Made by a program: the position numbers and the translations under genes. A stretch of DNA of 64,000 nt from the NCBI GenBank assembly GCA_948470475.1, contig OX419337.1, positions 21,116,306-21,180,305 of the forward strand. The letters run 5' to 3'. Source of the DNA: Galaxea fascicularis. Taxonomy: Eukaryota > Cnidaria > Anthozoa > Scleractinia > Euphylliidae. Positions 20,862 to 30,990 of the stretch are shown in pieces. Position 1 is the first letter of the stretch. The number at the start of each line of letters is the position of its first letter. Under the pieces are notes generated by a model that ran no database searches, was not told the DNA's origin, and saw nothing but the letters and a program-made list of their open reading frames with translations.

Positions 20862-21480
20862 TACAACGGCAAACAATACAAACAGTCGGCATGGAACAGC
20901 TATGGGTTCACCAGTTTCCGTTGTAGTTGCAGAAATCGTCATGCAAAACATCGAGGAACAAGCCCTAGCAACTTACAAACGAACGATACCACCCTGGCTA
21001 CGTCGACGACACTTATACAACCCTACACAAAGACGAAATCGACGAGTTTCACGAACACCTCAACAGACAGAACGACCACATCCAGTTCACCAAGGAGATC
21101 GAGGAGAATGGTAAGATACCTTTTCTAGACTGCTTGGTTACCCGTGACAACAAACAACTACGAACTACGGTTTACAGGAATTCAAACCTACACATACTGA
21201 CCGACTACTTGACGAATGCTCTTACAACCCTACTTTACACAAAGCAACGACAATACGTACCCTAACGAGACGAGTGCAACTAGTTAAGTTTGCCACTCAC
21301 ACGACAGTTTAACAGACGAACGCGAGTACCTAAAGAACGTTTTCAGTAGAAACAACTACAACCGCGACTTCGTCAGACGCAACACCTACCGTGCAGAACC
21401 TAACGTTACGAACACCAACGCGACACCTGTCAATACAGCTACGATACCTTACATCAAAGGCACATCTGAAACCATTGCAC
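20862..21480 (+). pseudogene. Penelope-type reverse transcriptase C-terminal half
   Basis: Across several shifts of frame one reads QYNGKQYKQ, HGTAMGSPVSVVVAEIVMQN (the motif HGTxMGSPxS is characteristic of Penelope and telomerase-like reverse transcriptases), a region where the catalytic YVDD has been damaged near 20998-21010, then FLDCLVTRDN near 21125 and TVYR near 21168. Further downstream comes a basic linker (EREYLKNVFSRNNYNRDF). Frame changes occur near 20890, 21000 and 21190. It can no longer make an enzyme. Confidence 0.8.
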
Positions 21481-21589
21481 ACATCCCACAGCCCTAAAAC
21501 ATCCGTGTTGATCACAAACCCATCACCGCTTTACGGCAACTACTGACGAACGTTAAGGACAAAGACGAACCAAAGGACAGACAAGGAGC

Positions 21590-21775
21590 AGTTTACAAGA
21601 TCAAATGCTGCGACTGCTAGGATACCTATATCGGTGAGACCGGCAGAAACTTGAACGTAAGACTGACATAACACAAACGAGCGACGAGAAATGGTGACCT
21701 CAACAATAACATTGCTGAACACCATTTACAGACAAACCACAGAATCGACTGGGACTCTGCTGAATGTGTTACATA
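21590..21775 (+). pseudogene. GIY-YIG endonuclease domain of the second Penelope-like element
   Basis: The frame reads VYKIKCCDC, a stop, then DTYIGETGRNLNVRLT (TYIGET is the YIG half, with the conserved Arg in GRNLNVRL), another stop, and HKRATRNGDLNNNIAEHHLQ with the conserved His pair. It therefore keeps the domain order but has at least two nonsense codons. The CxxC motif (KCCDC) just before the YIG segment parallels the CDLC of the first element, showing that both belong to the zinc-motif-containing Penelope group. Confidence 0.8.
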
Positions 21776-22180
21776 CATAACTGTATCGGATCGTACTGGA
21801 AAGCTGGTTTACTAACTTAGAACAGACACCACTAAATTGTTGCTTACAACTTCCCGTACCTTACAAACGACTTGTCGACGACAAAAAACAACGGACAAAC
21901 AACAGACTGACCGACAACAACACACGTACAGACACGGATCGAAACGCACCAATCACTGTTTACAAAAGACAACAACAGACCGACATTTTACTAACAATAC
22001 AAGTGCACACGTTAGACTAACAAAAGACGGATCAAAACGCATCAATCACTGTGTACAGTCTTCACAGCCAATGACAACTAGGCTTAACTGACAGCCGACC
22101 AATAACATCACGACTTCGTTGACCAATCACATCAACGACCAGAGTATTTATACCATCTACTGACGTTACACAACTCACTT

Positions 22181-22226
22181 GACTCTGATGATGACTTACG
22201 CTCAGGTTGTCGAAACGTCAGTCAAT
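22181..22226 (+). ncRNA. Hammerhead-ribozyme-like motif at the Penelope-like 3' end
   Basis: The sequence has CTGATGA (22185-22191), a GAC/GTC stem-forming pair around a loop, then GAAAC (22212-22216) followed by GTC. CUGAUGA...GAAA is the core of hammerhead ribozymes, which are known in Penelope-like elements of many animals, where helix III can be only two pairs (AC/GU). One extra U lies between the core and stem II, so the fit is imperfect and cleavage is not established. Confidence 0.35.
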
Positions 22227-22479
22227 GTCACCACAAACAGTCCGTCTCAGGACTACACTCACCCGGACGATCGTACTCCACTTAATTATAATAATTTCTC
22301 TTTGACTGAAATTTGTTCCGACACTGAGATGGTTGACAGATCTGATGCGGATTCGAAATAAACATAGAGAAACAAATAAATCATGAATATCGAAATAGGG
22401 AGTGAGTTGGGAACATCTAAATAGTCAAGGCTAGTCCAGTGGATGATCGCAATCACGAGGCTGTCCCAACACACAGCAT

Positions 22480-22672
22480 AGATCCTATGTAAAAATGGTT
22501 GTCTTTAAATTATTGTTTTGTTGATATTCAAAATAGCCCAACTAACCTCGCTCGGGGTAACAAATTCTTTAGAAATTTTGTCTCAAAAACGAAGTTTTTT
22601 GGGCTATTTCGAATATGAACAAACGAATAATTAAAAAGCAGTCATTTTTACACTAAGGGTCTATTAATTAAC
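22480..22672. repeat. U2 copy of the palindromic MITE
   Basis: Equivalent to 3691-3871 in U1, with the same arms around caaaatagccc and gggctatttcg and a few more changes. The location relative to neighbouring sequence is identical, so it predates the duplication. Confidence 0.7.
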
Positions 22673-22989
22673 AAGAACTTTTTTTATAGTAAAGAGAGTA
22701 TGTTTCCAGGCTCTACGCTAGATAATTAATACGTCTAGCAGTAATCATATGAAGCGTAGAGTTCTCAATTAAGGGCTTTAGGGGCCGTCGACATATTAAT
22801 TTCTTCCCTGCTTAACGTCAACTGGACGTCTGGGGGAGAGGAGGTGAGTCAAATCCATTTGCGGACGTTAGTGCGGGGCATTTAAATTAACGAAAAGCAA
22901 ACTGAGCCATTTTTGTAAAGTTGACATCATGTTGAGAATGACACACCTGATATTATTATTCAGTAGATTCTGGTTTTCTCTTCGCAACA

Positions 22990-23426
22990 CAGTATAAACC
23001 CTCGTATAAGAACCTAAAATTTAAGAACCTGTTGGGCTAAAATTTTCATTATAAACTTCCTTTTTTCCATAAGAACCTATTTAGCCTAAAATTTTCTTTT
23101 ACAAAAAAAAAAATTTACAAACATAAAGGGCACAGAAAAAATTTCAGTAAGATTCAAAGAATGAGCTAAAATTGTAAACTATATCATGTCTTTTTCAATA
23201 CTGGGACACACAATACAATTGTATTTTATTTACTGTATGATTATCATCTAAACTGTATTTCAGATAATTATTTAAAATACAGTAGTATACCTATTCCATA
23301 TCACATACGCCCTGAAGTAGTTATCTGTGCTGATCGCTACTGCCCTATCAAATTAACAACCTATTTAAGAACCTAAGTAGCCTAAACTCTCAAAAAATCT
23401 AGGTTCTTATACGCGGGTTTTTACTG
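22990..23426. mobile_element. Mariner-like TIR element
   Basis: The left end CAGTATAAACCCTCGTATAA is the inverted counterpart of the right end TTATACGCGGGTTTTTACTG (23407-23426). Within it aagaacct followed by t/a-rich triplets is repeated several times in both halves. Ends of the CAGT type next to TA are seen in Tc1/mariner MITEs. There is no coding capacity. Confidence 0.6.
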
Positions 23427-24239
23427 TATTGTAGTCGAAAGAAAATTTGTGAATAGGAAAAAGCCGATATACAGGTGCTCTACATAACCGGTACGTTTCA
23501 AAAGCAGTAACTTTCGTCGATGCTGTTGATATCTTCACGTAAAGCACATCACTACCGTACTAAAATGCGGTGACTTTTGGGGAAGCAAAATTACGGGGGG
23601 AGGAAGTGGCGGGGGAAAAATATTTGACCTAAACGTACGTCCAGTTGACGTCAAGGGGAATGTCCCCCCCCCCCCCCCTTGACATCCGTTCTCAGCACAG
23701 CGGCATTTCCCTGAAGCAGAACAAGGCTTGGTTACATGGCAAAGAAAGATGGCGGGCAAGCTGTGGAACTTTCTTCAGAGATTCGTCACAATTTTCCGTC
23801 TCCTGTTGCGGCAATCCTTGGAAAACGAAAGGATCTGGAAGAAACAACGTATCTGTGAAAGGAACTGTTCCTCTTGTGTCAGATGCTTAACACCGTTGCG
23901 GTATAGGACTTGTATGGAAGCGGACTTGATGGATTTTGAACAGTGGGGTTTCATGCAATCCAGCGCTTTGTTAGACGTTTTTCCTGTTGATCAGGAGACA
24001 CAGAACTACAGTGTAAGGCAAGTGTATGGCGTGGTATTTTCTACTGCACGTCCTTTTCCCTCTATATACCGAACACTTCCGAAGATTTCCGAAGATTACC
24101 CGAACACTTCCGGTGATCTCCGGATATTTTCGAAGCTTCTCCAAGTTTCGGAAGATCGAGGGCAATGTCTTCTGCGTACCTCAGTAGTCAATGTATGGGC
24201 TGAAGCTTTATAAGTAGTCTTTTTTGTCAAGTGTGTTAT
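23427..24239. other. No gene seen; homopolymer C tract and short degenerate repeats
   Basis: Contains a run of about 15 C at 23664-23678 beside an inverted match (gacgtcaaggg and cccttgac), and degenerate repeats of a ccgaagattt type near 24075-24160. Overlapping open frames exist on both strands at 23530-24213, but none has a recognised domain. Confidence 0.5.
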
Positions 24240-24352
24240 TAATAAGTAATCACATGATTTTTCTCGTGCAATTTTGTTGGTCTTTAAAAACATTTACTCG
24301 TGCTTATTTATTTCAAATTGCACTCGGAATCATGTGATTACCTATACTTATA
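24240..24352. repeat. Short inverted-repeat element
   Basis: taatcacatgattttt near 24245 pairs with aatcatgtgatta near 24330, with further pairing around the motif cgtgcaatttt. A MITE-like hairpin of about 110 bp. Confidence 0.55.
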
Positions 24353-24375
24353 ATAAAGCTATCAAGACTTGACGC

Positions 24376-24740
24376 TATGGAATCATCTCGTCCAAGTACA
24401 GGAAAAAGTTAAGCACCGAAGAAAGAGCGAGTGGTATCGAACTGGAGCAGACCGAACTGGAGGTGCTTCTGGAAGAGCTTATTGAACAAGAAGACTTAAA
24501 CGAAGAAGAGGGAAACGAATCTAAAAGAAAAACTGAACAGGATAAGTCTAAAGCCCAGGAAATAAGAAAAACTGCAATGGAGAACCTTGGAGAAACAAAG
24601 AAGAGGAAGCTTGTAAATGGCGAGCAAGATGATGTAACATCATTGCCTTTGAAGAATAAAACAAGAAGATTCGTGTCAGAAGTAATCGGCTACCTAATAG
24701 AAAAGCACGTCTCTGACCTCTTGAAATCCCCCGGTTATGT
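24376..24740 (+). pseudogene. Charged-helix ORF of a SANT/Myb-type transposon protein
   Basis: An open frame of about 120 codons rich in Glu/Lys: KYRKKLSTEERASGIELEQ, then LEELIEQEDLNEEEGNESKR, KTEQDKSKAQEIRKTAMENL and GETKKRKL. This long charged helix ending in an RKxAMExLGExxKRK signature is typical of the C-terminal half of SANT/Myb-like proteins found in Harbinger-type elements and their relatives. No start codon, Myb repeat or transposase is adjacent, and the frame enters unrelated sequence after about 24740. Treated as a fragment; the assignment rests on pattern memory only. Confidence 0.5.
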
Positions 24741-24749
24741 TTACTGTCA

Positions 24750-24958
24750 GGAACAGAAACGACGGTCGTGTTCCCGCGGAAGCTTAACTTTAATTTCACT
24801 TGGTGCCACGAACCCCGTCGCCGACCCAGTTTCCCCGGGAAGAAGATGCCGTTCGTGGCTCACGAACGTCTGCTGCTTAAGGTCTCTATTGTATAATAGC
24901 AGTGACCTGCTCGATGTTATCTTCCTGTATCTGTAATCTTGTTTTGTAATGTTCTTTC
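24750..24958. repeat. Repeat fragment with a CGTTCGTGgctCACGAACG dyad
   Basis: CGTTCGTGG/CTCACGAACG near 24850-24869 forms a near-perfect dyad. The surrounding GC-rich sequence differs from its neighbours and looks like the end of an interspersed repeat. No coding function was recognised. Confidence 0.35.
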
Positions 24959-24959
24959 C

Positions 24960-25177
24960 ACCGGAATTATTGTTACATATTTCGATAACGACCATCAACT
25001 TGAAAACGAAATGCCCAATATCTATGCAGATGTAAAAAAAAAGTTCATTGGTCGAAAAAAACATTGTGAGAACTTCGCCCACAGCTAGATTAGTAAAAGA
25101 TAATTTGTCTTCGTTTGCATCTGTTTTTTGCACAATACTTATAACCAGAAAATTTCCAGTAATTCTGATGATCTAAA
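24960..25177 (-). pseudogene. GPCR relic (TM1-TM3 start)
   Basis: The minus-strand frame from about 25175 reads IIRITGNFLVISIVQKT, then TNLAVGEVLTMFF and GHFVFKLMVVIE. The order GN-x-LV in TM1, then NLAVxxxLT in TM2 and a short loop before TM3 is that of a rhodopsin-class receptor. It aligns with the triplicated GPCRs in motif order but not closely in sequence. A stop precedes it and nothing receptor-like follows. About 70 residues survive. Confidence 0.55.
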
Positions 25178-25337
25178 CAGGGATATGGTCGCCATAAGTA
25201 AGATAATATAAACTATATGTTTTAAACATAATTGGTTTAATTAAAGTTTGAGGGCAAATCAAAGACAGCCAATCAAAATGCAGAATAGCCGTTGCACTCT
25301 TGTCAGTATTCCACCGAAAATTGCCATCGTGCAGCGC

Positions 25338-26745
25338 AACCTCGTTCCCAGGGCCTTTTCCCTGGCTTGGGGGCGGGGCGGGAAAAGACCCTGGCATCGG
25401 CTGGTCACGTGTCCATCTTACACCCTGAAATCGTGGGTGTAATAAATTAGCGAGTTAGCATAATCAAAAGTTCCAAAGTCACGATGGCGGAGAATTTTGC
25501 CGCGCTATTCGACTTGGATCTGCTTTTAATCGTTGTAACTTTCCGCCGTTTTGTTTAAAGCCACTTCAAGTAACATGTTTTGAATATTTACTGAAAGGCA
25601 AAGATACTGTTGCCGTTCTAACGACTAGCCGAGTTTATGGAATTTTAAGTAGAGTTGAGCCGTTAGACCGTGCTGCGGCAAATTTTTAGAGGTCGTCGTA
25701 GGTCTAAGTGATTTCCGCTGTTATCTGCATGTGGCTTCGTTGAGTTTGGCACCTCTGTAATTTGCCGTGTGTAAATGCATTGTTTAGGCTCATTTCTGTT
25801 GCAAGATATGCTTTTCAAGTTTCCAAGTATTTGTTTTTTTGAGGGAAAAATATGACGCTTTAGTGAGTATATCGTGAAAATTTTGCTTACTTGCATTCTA
25901 TGTTGTGACGCTTGGCCCGACTGTAATTAGAACTGTTTACAAGTACAGTACGGGGTAGTTTCTTGTCACGGATATCATATTTGCCCTCGTGTAGCTTTAC
26001 TTTGAGAAAGACGCTTGTCTAGAGAAATTTTTTATGTTTCTTGCAGCTATTTGATTGAGCTTATGTTTCTGGAGCCCGAAGTATAGGTTTATTCCTCCTT
26101 TGATTGTTCTGGCACCACAGGATTTAAATGTATACTCGCAAGTCTGTTGACTGTTTTGCGTCTTGTATATGCCATTGTTCGGCCTACTTCAAAAGATTGA
26201 CCATAGCACGGTCTAACGCCTCAACTCTACTTAAAATTAATACAGTACTCCTTAGAACACAGCATGAACTGCCCTTCATAAACACGAGTGAAGCGAAAAA
26301 AGGTCGAGTGACCGAACAGAAAACGGCAAATGTATAAATGTCACGAACCGTAGAGGTCGTGTACGCTAGTTAACTCCATTTTACACAATATTATTGTCCG
26401 CCTTGACAGGCACGAAATCCGGTAGAAGCTGAAACAGCAGAGATTTGCCAAAGCCAGTCGGAAGAACGGCAACAATATCTTTGCCTTTCAGTAGATATTC
26501 AAAACATTTCACTTGAGGTGACTTTAAACAAAACGGTGGAAAGTTACAACGATTAAAAGCAGATCCAAGTCAAATAGCGCAGACAGTTTCTCCGCCATCG
26601 TGACTTTGACACTTTTGATTATGCTAACTCGCTAATTTATTACACTCAGGATTTCAGGGTGTAAGGTGGACACGTGACCAGCCGATGCCAGGGTCTTTTC
26701 CCGACCCGCCATCAAGCCAGGGAAAAGGCCCTGGGAACGAGGTTG
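25338..26745. mobile_element. Palindromic element carrying RecQ-helicase 5' pieces
   Basis: The left arm (about 25338-25620) and right arm (about 26470-26745) are inverted copies of about 280 bp. They start with AACCTCGTTCCCAGGGCC and end with its complement. Each arm includes a reading frame start (ATGGCGGAG) pointing inward, so the two RecQ-like fragments are convergent. The centre (25650-26380) has no clear content. The terminal CCTGGGAACGAGGTT also occurs at about 45634 and 55217. Confidence 0.7.
26381..26598 (-). pseudogene. RecQ-like DNA helicase N-terminal fragment
   Basis: Starts MAEKLSALFDLDLLL at 26598. After a stop and a shift near 26540 it continues CFEYLLKGKDIVAVLPTGFG and KSLLFQLLPDF, then ends at TAA 26381. 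PTGFGKS is the Walker A motif (motif I) of RecQ/DEAD-type helicases. The fragment stops before motif Ia, so only the ATP-binding start of the helicase is present. The other arm (about 25484-25640, plus strand) carries a more decayed copy of the same segment. Probably a captured or truncated host-gene piece spread by a transposon. Confidence 0.65.
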
Positions 26746-28166
26746 ACAGCTGACGTGGTAGAGTCTTACAGTGAATCATTCCTAGAGTGGAACCCGGCTA
26801 TTTAGAACATTCCGCTATCTCAAATGTCTCCTATTTCCTTGTTTTTTGGTTTTTAGTTCTTTATAATTACTACTGGCTATTTCAAACTCTGTTATCTCCA
26901 ACACCCCACTATCTCACTAGCTAAGCCTGGACAGGAAGAGGGAGGGGGGGGGGGGACTCCTCGAAGTGTTTGGGTGTGCCACCCGGTCCTTCAAATTCTG
27001 GTCCCATCTGTTAGACCAAACTATGCCACTTTTCCCACCCTTTTTAAACATGGCCTGGCAAACTCCAAGTTTTCCCACTGGCTTTGTTGTGGTGTAACTA
27101 CGCTTGTAAAATTCAGCTCCAATGATATAGTTTTCGTTAGTTGTCTCATTTCTCTGTTATTCATTTAAAGTTGAAACGACAAATACGTTTATACGCTCTC
27201 GTGGTTCCCTTGTAAACCATACCCGATTTCAGACAAAAATGGTCAAAATCTTTTCTCCTCTTTTCGACCAAAAAGGCTAAAAAAAAACCATGCCCTTTGG
27301 GGCAGCACATATCCATATAGTTTATATATAGAGAGAGAACCTCCTGGGGAACTAAGTTTGGTTTTCTGTGTCCTAAATTAACACGTTTTATCTCAAGCTT
27401 TACCGATTATTTTGACTGAGTGACAACAGGAAGCAATTAATACAAACAATACGAATGTTACTTTAATAAAAAAAACTCAGCAACAACTTACTTATTCGTT
27501 CACTATTTCACTATTAGACGACAAACATTTCTGTAAAAAGCGTCCTTAAATATATGTTCCAGTCACCTACATGTATACTTATTACTAGATTTTGTATACG
27601 AAAGTACGTTTTTATCTTAACAATAAAACATGCTTGTTCACTGAATGTGTCAAGGTATCTATAAAAGACTGTCAGAAAGCACTAATAAAGTTTAATCGTT
27701 GAAACCATTTTCATTTTTACCCCTAGAAGTTTGACAGAGAGGGGTCGTCCTGTAAGTCCACTCCTCTTCATTTGGAGCACTCCTTACAAAGCTGAACGCC
27801 CTCCCCTCTACTGCCGGAAATATAATCAATCCAAAAATTGATGTTTGCAGGTCACTTTCCGAAAGCTTAAAACTTCTGTTTACTTCTCCATGCAGACCAG
27901 AAAGGCATCGCGCTTTTATTAGTGTTCGGCGTACGCTTTTGATATTAATGAAAGGTTCTTATATTGGAACATCCTTAATTTGGTTTCAACATTCAGATTC
28001 AACGACAAGTCTAGACATGAATTTTGAAGACATGTTTAGAAACTATTGATCCATTTAAACGGGACCGTTAAGAAGTTTCGTTTTAAGGAACTTGCTTTAG
28101 CTGATTCCAGTATATAAAAACAAAACACAAAGACTCGCACGTTTGGCGATGAAAGTTAATTGGCAG

Positions 28167-29070
28167 CTATGGCAGCTGCATGCCACTTTGTGACGGAGGT
28201 TCAAGACAGAATATCATGCGTTTAAATCCTTCTTGAAAGTTTGTACTTCGAAACGCGTACAAAACAGGATTAAGGCACAAGCTACATAAGAATATAAAAT
28301 AGAACACGGTTTTTAGTTCAGAAAACTCAAAGCTGTACACTGCATCAATTGTGGAATAAACTACAATGGGTGTATAGCCAATCACAAATCCTGCGGTTGC
28401 TAAAATAAATGTTACGACAAGTTTCTTTTTCTCAGAGCTTCTATCTTCCTCAGTGTTTGTTGTACATATTGTTTTAGAAAATTACAGTCCTTTGATCAAG
28501 GATCCATAGCAGAAAAGAAATATTATCAAGGGGGTGTATGTGCAAAGCGCACAGATCAGAATTACGTGAATTTTTGTTCCGCTGCTTGTTGGAATACACG
28601 TAAAGTGCGTTTTGTCCCATTCATGTAAAAATACTCTTGTGAAGAAGAAAAGCACACTTGAGATCCAAACGGTAGCGATGGCCTGTTTGATGTTGTCTTG
28701 GTTCAATCGCAATCCTGTTCTTAGAGGCTTGAGTAAAGCATGATATCTTTCGACCGCTAGTAATGTAAGCGTAAAGGATGAAACCAAAATGGCAGTATCA
28801 CCGATCCACCAAACTTTGCAAATGGATCTTCCGAGTCCATCACTCACATTTCTAAGTTCATACACGATAAAGGTCATTGGTCAGAAGATCAGAATGGTCA
28901 AGACATCACCAACAGCGAGGTTTGCCAGCAAGTAATTAGTTGTTGTGTGCATTTCTCGTGTTTTGTGAACAATGCGGATGACCAACACATTTCCGATTAA
29001 ACCGACAAAAAGAAATGGAATGCCGGGAGACCATTGAAAAGATGAATCCCAAGGTTTTAGTATCCATCAT
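28167..29070 (-). pseudogene. Rhodopsin-class GPCR, copy 3, pseudogene
   Basis: Aligns with GPCR copy 2 from the initiator Met pair (29065-29070) to the TAG at 28167-28169, but with three lesions. An extra CCGG near 29023-29027 shifts the frame in TM1. The Trp codon in TM2 (IFW) has become TGA near 28883. A Tyr codon after LIKGL in intracellular loop 3 has become TAA at 28482. The remaining segments keep ERY, the KKK stretch, NPVLYAF and the full C-tail ending GMQLP. No product longer than 131 residues can be made. The high residual identity shows that loss was late relative to duplication. Confidence 0.9.
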
Positions 29071-29786
29071 GATGACTGCTTAGGTCTTCCTCCTGTTTAT
29101 CACGCGAGGCATCGAGGTTTGGTAAACTGAAAAATCACCTGGTGACTGCTTTCATTTTCTTTGACAAACGTGTGCAAAACAGACATTTTCGGCTGTTGTC
29201 TACAGTCAATGATTATTGGGTAATGTTTTCAACGTTGATGGAAGAAAGTGTAATTTCAAGGAAGGGCTACAGTATTGAAATCAACCACTTTATAGTGCAT
29301 TAAAATTAAAAGCGAGAACCCATTGGAACCGTTTTAGCTTCGAGGACTCTTTTCCTGTAACAAAAGAAATATTAAACTAATAAAGAAATAAACAATTATG
29401 ATAAAAAGAGTCTTCTTTCAGAACATCACGAAAGCGTGAAATGACAATGATAATTTTTTTGTAAGCAGGTTGTCTGTGAACTGCTTTGCATAACGTCAAC
29501 TCGATAGTTAATTTTAGTGTATTGATGCATAGATAGATCACCACCGAAGGGTTTGATTTAACAAACACACTTGTACTCCCCCAAGACAAGTTGTTTGCTT
29601 TTTTTTTCCATAAGACGCAAGCAGAATTCACTATAATTTTTTGCTATATTTTTAAGTTGCTCTAAAAATAGTTTTGGAATATTATTAATATAACCCCGCC
29701 ATAAGATTAAATCCAACAGCATAGCAGAATCTCTGCTTACAAAGCAGCCGAGAATGTTGCAACGATCGAGGAAAAGAAAAGATAAT

Positions 29787-30010
29787 ATGTTATATTTCAA
29801 ACACGAGAGACAGTGTTTCATCGGGATATCCAAACACCGGAATTCGAGGTGTTTGGATGGCCGATGAAACACTGTCTCGAGTGTTTGATATATCTTTTCA
29901 ATTGAACAAAAACTAAGGAATTAACGGAGAAGTAAAATCGTCAAAATCTATGCTAATTATGACCGGGTATTCAAACCCCCTTCACAGTTGTGGTTTCCTT
30001 TGTTTTAACA
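29787..30010. mobile_element. U3 copy of the shared approximately 300-bp insertion
   Basis: Matches 20216-20460, with the same inverted pair gacagtgtttcatcgg and ccgatgaaacactgt, here closer together because of an internal deletion of about 50 bp. The unit alignment ends in it. Confidence 0.65.
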
Positions 30011-30640
30011 AAGGCTGGTCAGTGAAATTGTTGCATGATATCTGTAGTGCAGTCTAATAAATAAGGCCGGTAATTAGTTCTGAACTTTTTTCCACCGGCT
30101 GGTCGATCAATAAAGAGGAAAATGCACAAACAGGAAACCTCCTGACTAGAGGCCATATTGGCCTTCACTCGGCCTTCCAAGTGGCAATCGGAAATTGAAG
30201 TTTGGTACTACACTGATTCACCTGCACAGTTGTAGTATTGTGACAAACTCATTACGAGATCTGAATGTCTTTCTTTTTTAAAATTTCACTATGGCATCAT
30301 GTTGATGTATAGATTAGGGAATGAATATTAAACATCCAACATAAAAGAAAGGAGAACAATAAAACAGTAAGCCGGACACAATTTTTCGGAACATATCCTC
30401 CAAGGTAGGTATTACTCGTCAACAGTTTTCATGCATTTAATATCAGGCTCTGCCGCACCGCGCGCGTAGCTGGCGAAATAATTAAAGCTAAGCCCGTGCA
30501 GGCGCCTGGTTTGCAAAACGAATTTGTAAGCTCTATTTTGAACTTCGACGGTGCTACTGCCGTGCCGAACTCAAATAAATTTGACTTGATCGTGTGTTAC
30601 AAAAGTTCCCTTGGCGACGATAGGAATGAAATAAAAACTA
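30011..30640. other. No gene seen
   Basis: Unremarkable A/T-rich sequence with no supported reading frame, tandem repeat or inverted repeat of note. Confidence 0.5.
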
Positions 30641-30990
30641 ACAAAAACGGGATACACAAACCCCTTCCCACAATCCCACAACTTCAACTTCAACTTCAAC
30701 TTTATTAATTATTTGACAAAAGAAAAATGCAAAATGGTCGCTTCCCGCAAATAGCATTTGCTAGTCGAGGCGGGAAGCGACAGGAGAGAATAGGTTTACA
30801 TTACAGCCTGTCAAATTTGTACAAAGTATGAAGAAAATAATTGAAAAGTAGCCATTAAAGTATTGACATAACAAGTGAAAAAGTACTAGAGGTGTAATAC
30901 TTCGCTTGTGGAATACATGAGATAACATTACAGAGTAAGTGCAAAAAAGGGGAAAAATAGTAATAATAAATAAATAAGTAACCGCCATCA
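30640..30990 (-). mobile_element. LINE 3' end with a hairpin and (TTGAAG)n tail
   Basis: On the minus strand a perfect 12-bp stem (gtcgcttcccgc at 30737-30748 against 30770-30781) is followed by an A/T-rich run and a hexamer microsatellite seen on the plus strand as repeated cttcaa at 30676-30702. This arrangement is typical of the 3' end of CR1/L2-type retroposons. The coding part is not present. Confidence 0.6.

Larger units (their letters stand above)
20860..22288 (+). mobile_element. Second Penelope-like retroelement, 5'-truncated
   Basis: A 1429-bp insertion flanked by the exact 10-bp duplication taataatttc (20850-20859 and 22289-22298), with the single-copy empty site at 3431-3440 in U1. 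It codes on the plus strand for the end of a Penelope-type reverse transcriptase followed by a GIY-YIG endonuclease, both decayed. It then has a long untranslated tail ending in a hammerhead-like motif. 5' truncation and a target duplication of this size are usual for the class. Confidence 0.85.
10548..22820 (+). repeat. Segmental duplication unit U2 (carries GPCR copy 2)
   Basis: The part 10548-11255 aligns with 26885-27570 of U3, and 18100-22820 continues the alignment with U3 and U1. The break at 11255/18100 is filled by foreign DNA; U3 is continuous there (about 27572). Between 10548 and 11255 no gene is supported: the small frames in it are shared with U3 but carry no recognisable motif. 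U2 also holds a second Penelope-like element at 20860-22288. Confidence 0.85.
26885..30010 (+). repeat. Segmental duplication unit U3 (carries GPCR pseudogene)
   Basis: The most continuous of the three units: it joins the 10548-11255 part of U2 directly to the GPCR-bearing part. The right boundary falls inside the approximately 300-bp insertion it shares with U2, near 30010. A G-run lies at 26945-26954 close to the left edge. Confidence 0.85.

Noticed and set aside
23535..24213. Overlapping frames of 60-160 codons on both strands
   Set aside because: They cross a homopolymer C tract and low-complexity repeats and show no domain; coding is not supported.
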